64,000 bases of DNA from an uncultured bacterium. GTDB taxonomy: Bacteria > Planctomycetota > UBA8742 > UBA2392. The stretch lies in assembly GCA_938014885.1 (NCBI GenBank), contig CALLQI010000003.1:62001-126000 (forward strand). The letters run 5' to 3'. A program made the position numbers and the translations under genes. This document shows positions 62,203-64,000 of this stretch, piece after piece; the stretch's first letter is position 1, and the number at the start of each line of letters is the position of its first letter. Below the pieces are notes generated by a model, which had not been told where the DNA came from, searched no databases, and saw only the letters and a list, made by a program, of their open reading frames with translations.

Positions 62203-62712
62203 ATGCAATCCAAGGCCAAGACGCCTGACGAATACTACGCGAGCCTGCCCGCCGACCGGCGCGAGGCCATGCAGGCCCTGCGCGATGTGATCCGCGAAAA
62301 CCTGGACCCGGTGTACATCGAAGAAATGGGCTACGGCATGCCGGGCTGGAGCGTGCCGCACAACGTGTTCCCCGACGGCTACCACTGCAACCCGAAGATC
62401 GCGCTGCCCTAAGCGGGCCTGGCCAGCCAGAAGCAGTACATGTCGCTGTACCTGATGTTCATCTACGGCGACGGCAACAAAGCCATGCACGACTGGTTCG
62501 TTGCCGCGTGGAAGAAGACCGGCAAGAAGCTCAACATGGGCAAGTCCTGCATCCGCTTCAGAAAGCTCGACGACCTCGCACTGGAAGTAATCGCCGAGTC
62601 CGTCCGTCGCACCCCGGCAAGCAAGTGGATCGCGATGTATGAGGCAACTTTCCTCAAGGGCAAACCCGGCAAAGGCAAGCTCGGCAAGGCCAAGCTCGCA
62701 CGCAAGAAGTAA
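62203..62712 (+). pseudogene. DUF1801-type gene interrupted by one in-frame stop codon
   Basis: Two pieces in one frame: 62203-62412 (TPDEYYASLPADRREAMQAL, then IEEMGYGMPGWSVPH) and 62413-62712 (GLASQKQYMSLYLMFIYGD, then WIAMYEATFLKGK). They are joined across a single TAA at 62410, where homologues have a Tyr (PYAGLASQK). The family is small and of unknown function. One C/T-to-A change explains the break. Either a recent pseudogene or a sequencing error. The C-terminal Lys/Gly tail (KGKPGKGKLGKAKLARKK) is basic. Confidence 0.75.
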
Positions 62713-62783
62713 GCGGCCCGCATCCGGGCAAAGACACTTGGGGCTGTCGGTGCGCCCGACTAAACTGTGCGCACGGAGAACCC

Positions 62784-64000
62784 ATGATGCGCATCCTGAT
62801 ATTCGCGGCGCTGTGCGCCGTTACGCCACTTGGCGCGGCCACGTTGACTGTCACCAATCTCAACGACAGCGGCGCGGGCAGTTTGCGCCAGGCTTGCACT
62901 GACGCCATCAGCGGCGACGACATTGTGTTTAACGCGGCGCTGGCGGGGACGCTGCAGTTCAATACAGAGATCGACCTTGGCACCAAGGATTTGATGATCA
63001 CCGGCAACGTAAACGGGGGCGGCGCTCCTTCCATTGTCCTGGACGGCAGACAGGTAAACAGGCTGTTCGTGACCACCGCGCCGCTGACACTCAACCTGCT
63101 GGAGATCTTCCAGGGCTCCGCCCTGTACACGGACGGCGGGGCCATTCTCATCGGCGATGGAACCCTGACCTGTGTCGGCTGCATTTTCCGCGGGAGCGTG
63201 GCCCGGCGCGGCGGGGCCATCGGCACGGCGTCTGGCGCGACTTCGACAGTCGTCTGCACGGACTGCACGTTCGACGCAAACTCGGCTACCGACGGAACTC
63301 AACGAGCGGAAGGCGGCGCCATCTGGGCCTCTGCCGTAACCTGCACCAACTGCCGCTTTCTCAACCACTACGCATTTTCGGCCAACAACGATGCGTACGG
63401 AGGGGCGATCTTCGCCGGAAGCGTCACCTGCATCGGTTGCACTTTCTCCGACAACCAGAGTAGGTCGAACGGCTCTTATGATGTTCAAGGCGGCGCGATT
63501 CGCGCGGCTTCTAGCGTGAGCTGCACCGACTGCTCGTTCGAGGGCAACAGCCTGCTGAGCAGCTTTGCAAACATCTCTAACGCAGGTGGAGCAATTCATT
63601 CGGATGGCCCCGTCAATTGCTCGGGGTGCACCTTTGCCTCGAATGGGAATCCTTTCAACATATTTATGCTTGGCGGGGCCATTTCGGGGCTTGCTGTAAC
63701 GTGCTCCGACTCCACGTTGGCCGGCAACACGGCAACATGGGGCTCCTGCATCGCCGCGAGTGCCTCGCTTCTCGTGACGAATTGCATCCTCTCCGGCAGC
63801 GGGGACATGTTCTACGGTTCTTCGCTTACATCGGGCGGGTACAACATCTGCACGGCCGCCGCTGGTTCCGTGCCCTGGCTCAACGCCACCGGCGACCAGC
63901 CCGGTACGGACCCGCTTCTCGGCCCGTTGCAGGACAACGGTGGGCCCGTGCACACCATGCTGCCCGCGCCAAACAGCCCGGCCATCGACCAGGGCGGCGG
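62784..64000 (+). CDS. Secreted beta-helix protein with repeated CxxC motifs (3' end outside window)
   Basis: Open from the ATG at 62784 (or 62787; GGAGA upstream) to the end of the window, at least 405 codons. Signal peptide (MRILIFAALCAVTPLGA), then VTNLNDSGAGSLRQACTDA, the CSLREA/choice-of-anchor-like start of Planctomycete and polymorphic outer-membrane proteins. The rest is a right-handed beta-helix in which each turn ends with a T-C-x-x-C-x-F motif: CVGCIF, CTDCTF, CTNCRF, CIGCTF, CTDCSF, CSGCTF. The C-terminus may carry an anchor like its relatives. Confidence 0.8.
   Translation, partial: MMRILIFAALCAVTPLGAATLTVTNLNDSGAGSLRQACTDAISGDDIVFNAALAGTLQFNTEIDLGTKDLMITGNVNGGGAPSIVLDGRQVNRLFVTTAPLTLNLLEIFQGSALYTDGGAILIGDGTLTCVGCIFRGSVARRGGAIGTASGATSTVVCTDCTFDANSATDGTQRAEGGAIWASAVTCTNCRFLNHYAFSANNDAYGGAIFAGSVTCIGCTFSDNQSRSNGSYDVQGGAIRAASSVSCTDCSFEGNSLLSSFANISNAGGAIHSDGPVNCSGCTFASNGNPFNIFMLGGAISGLAVTCSDSTLAGNTATWGSCIAASASLLVTNCILSGSGDMFYGSSLTSGGYNICTAAAGSVPWLNATGDQPGTDPLLGPLQDNGGPVHTMLPAPNSPAIDQGG

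Noticed and set aside
62410..62412. Stop-codon recoding (selenocysteine or pyrrolysine) in the DUF1801-type gene
   Set aside because: The codon is TAA, which is used for neither, and the expected residue is Tyr.
62760..63953. 397-codon minus-strand frame antisense to the beta-helix gene
   Set aside because: The plus-strand frame is also fully open and has a signal peptide and regular CxxC repeats; the minus frame has none.
1..64000. CRISPR array
   Set aside because: No regularly spaced short repeats with unique spacers; the only regular arrays are coding TPR units and a three-copy GTTGTC element.

Overview
The window reads as chromosome of a GC-rich Gram-negative bacterium. An LpxA homologue implies lipid A and an outer membrane. 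A group 3b-type [NiFe] hydrogenase and a B12-dependent (class II) ribonucleotide reductase suggest life at low or fluctuating oxygen. Several secreted proteins end in a Gly-rich/Cys/hydrophobic/Arg tail like the sorting tails of Myxococcota and Planctomycetota. I lean to Planctomycetota or a neighbouring delta-type phylum, but the sequence alone does not settle it.

1-6.9 kb is accessory and scarred. It holds two truncated TPR genes, gene remnants, a membrane protein, an exported protein of unknown function, and an IS3-type element lodged beside an older transposase fragment. 6.87-13.8 kb carries pyrC, bioD, tsaC/sua5, a divergent winged-helix regulator, an unknown gene, purE, purK and an SbtA-like bicarbonate transporter. 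Most of these enzymes use CO2 or bicarbonate, and PyrC has Glu where the CO2-carbamylated Lys normally sits. Near-identical 32-33 bp direct repeats flank this block. 13.9-23.6 kb is one tightly overlapping operon: a four-subunit hydrogenase, a cNMP-binding protein, the maturation protease and hypA, F, C, D, E. HypA lacks its zinc domain and hypB is absent. 23.6-27.0 kb holds a truncated Rhs-type polymorphic toxin (HINT plus deaminase-like domain), a likely immunity gene, and a second Rhs fragment fused to a membrane-anchor tail. It ends at a tRNA-Met gene.

From 27 kb the content looks like core genome: a DUF4416 protein, a secreted C25-like protein, nrdJ, a GspF/PilC protein, panC, mscL, a glycosyltransferase, lpxA, a coiled-coil protein beside an actin-like protein with a long acidic tail, an esterase and an ECF sigma factor. 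43.8-56.6 kb is a minus-strand surface-polysaccharide operon (ABC exporter, two methyltransferases, a four-module glycosyltransferase fusion, UDP-GlcNAc 2-epimerase, four glycosyltransferases). 56.7-64 kb has a large secreted protein, a RluA-family pseudouridine synthase, a gene broken by a nonsense codon, and the start of a CxxC-rich beta-helix protein.

The 12-base string TTGGTAGCGGGG recurs five times in one orientation (1328, 6759, 6874, 13788, 26953). In the last copy it is the 3' end of the tRNA-Met gene. These repeats divide the left 27 kb into segments, as if elements had entered repeatedly at a tRNA 3' end. No integrase gene is visible.
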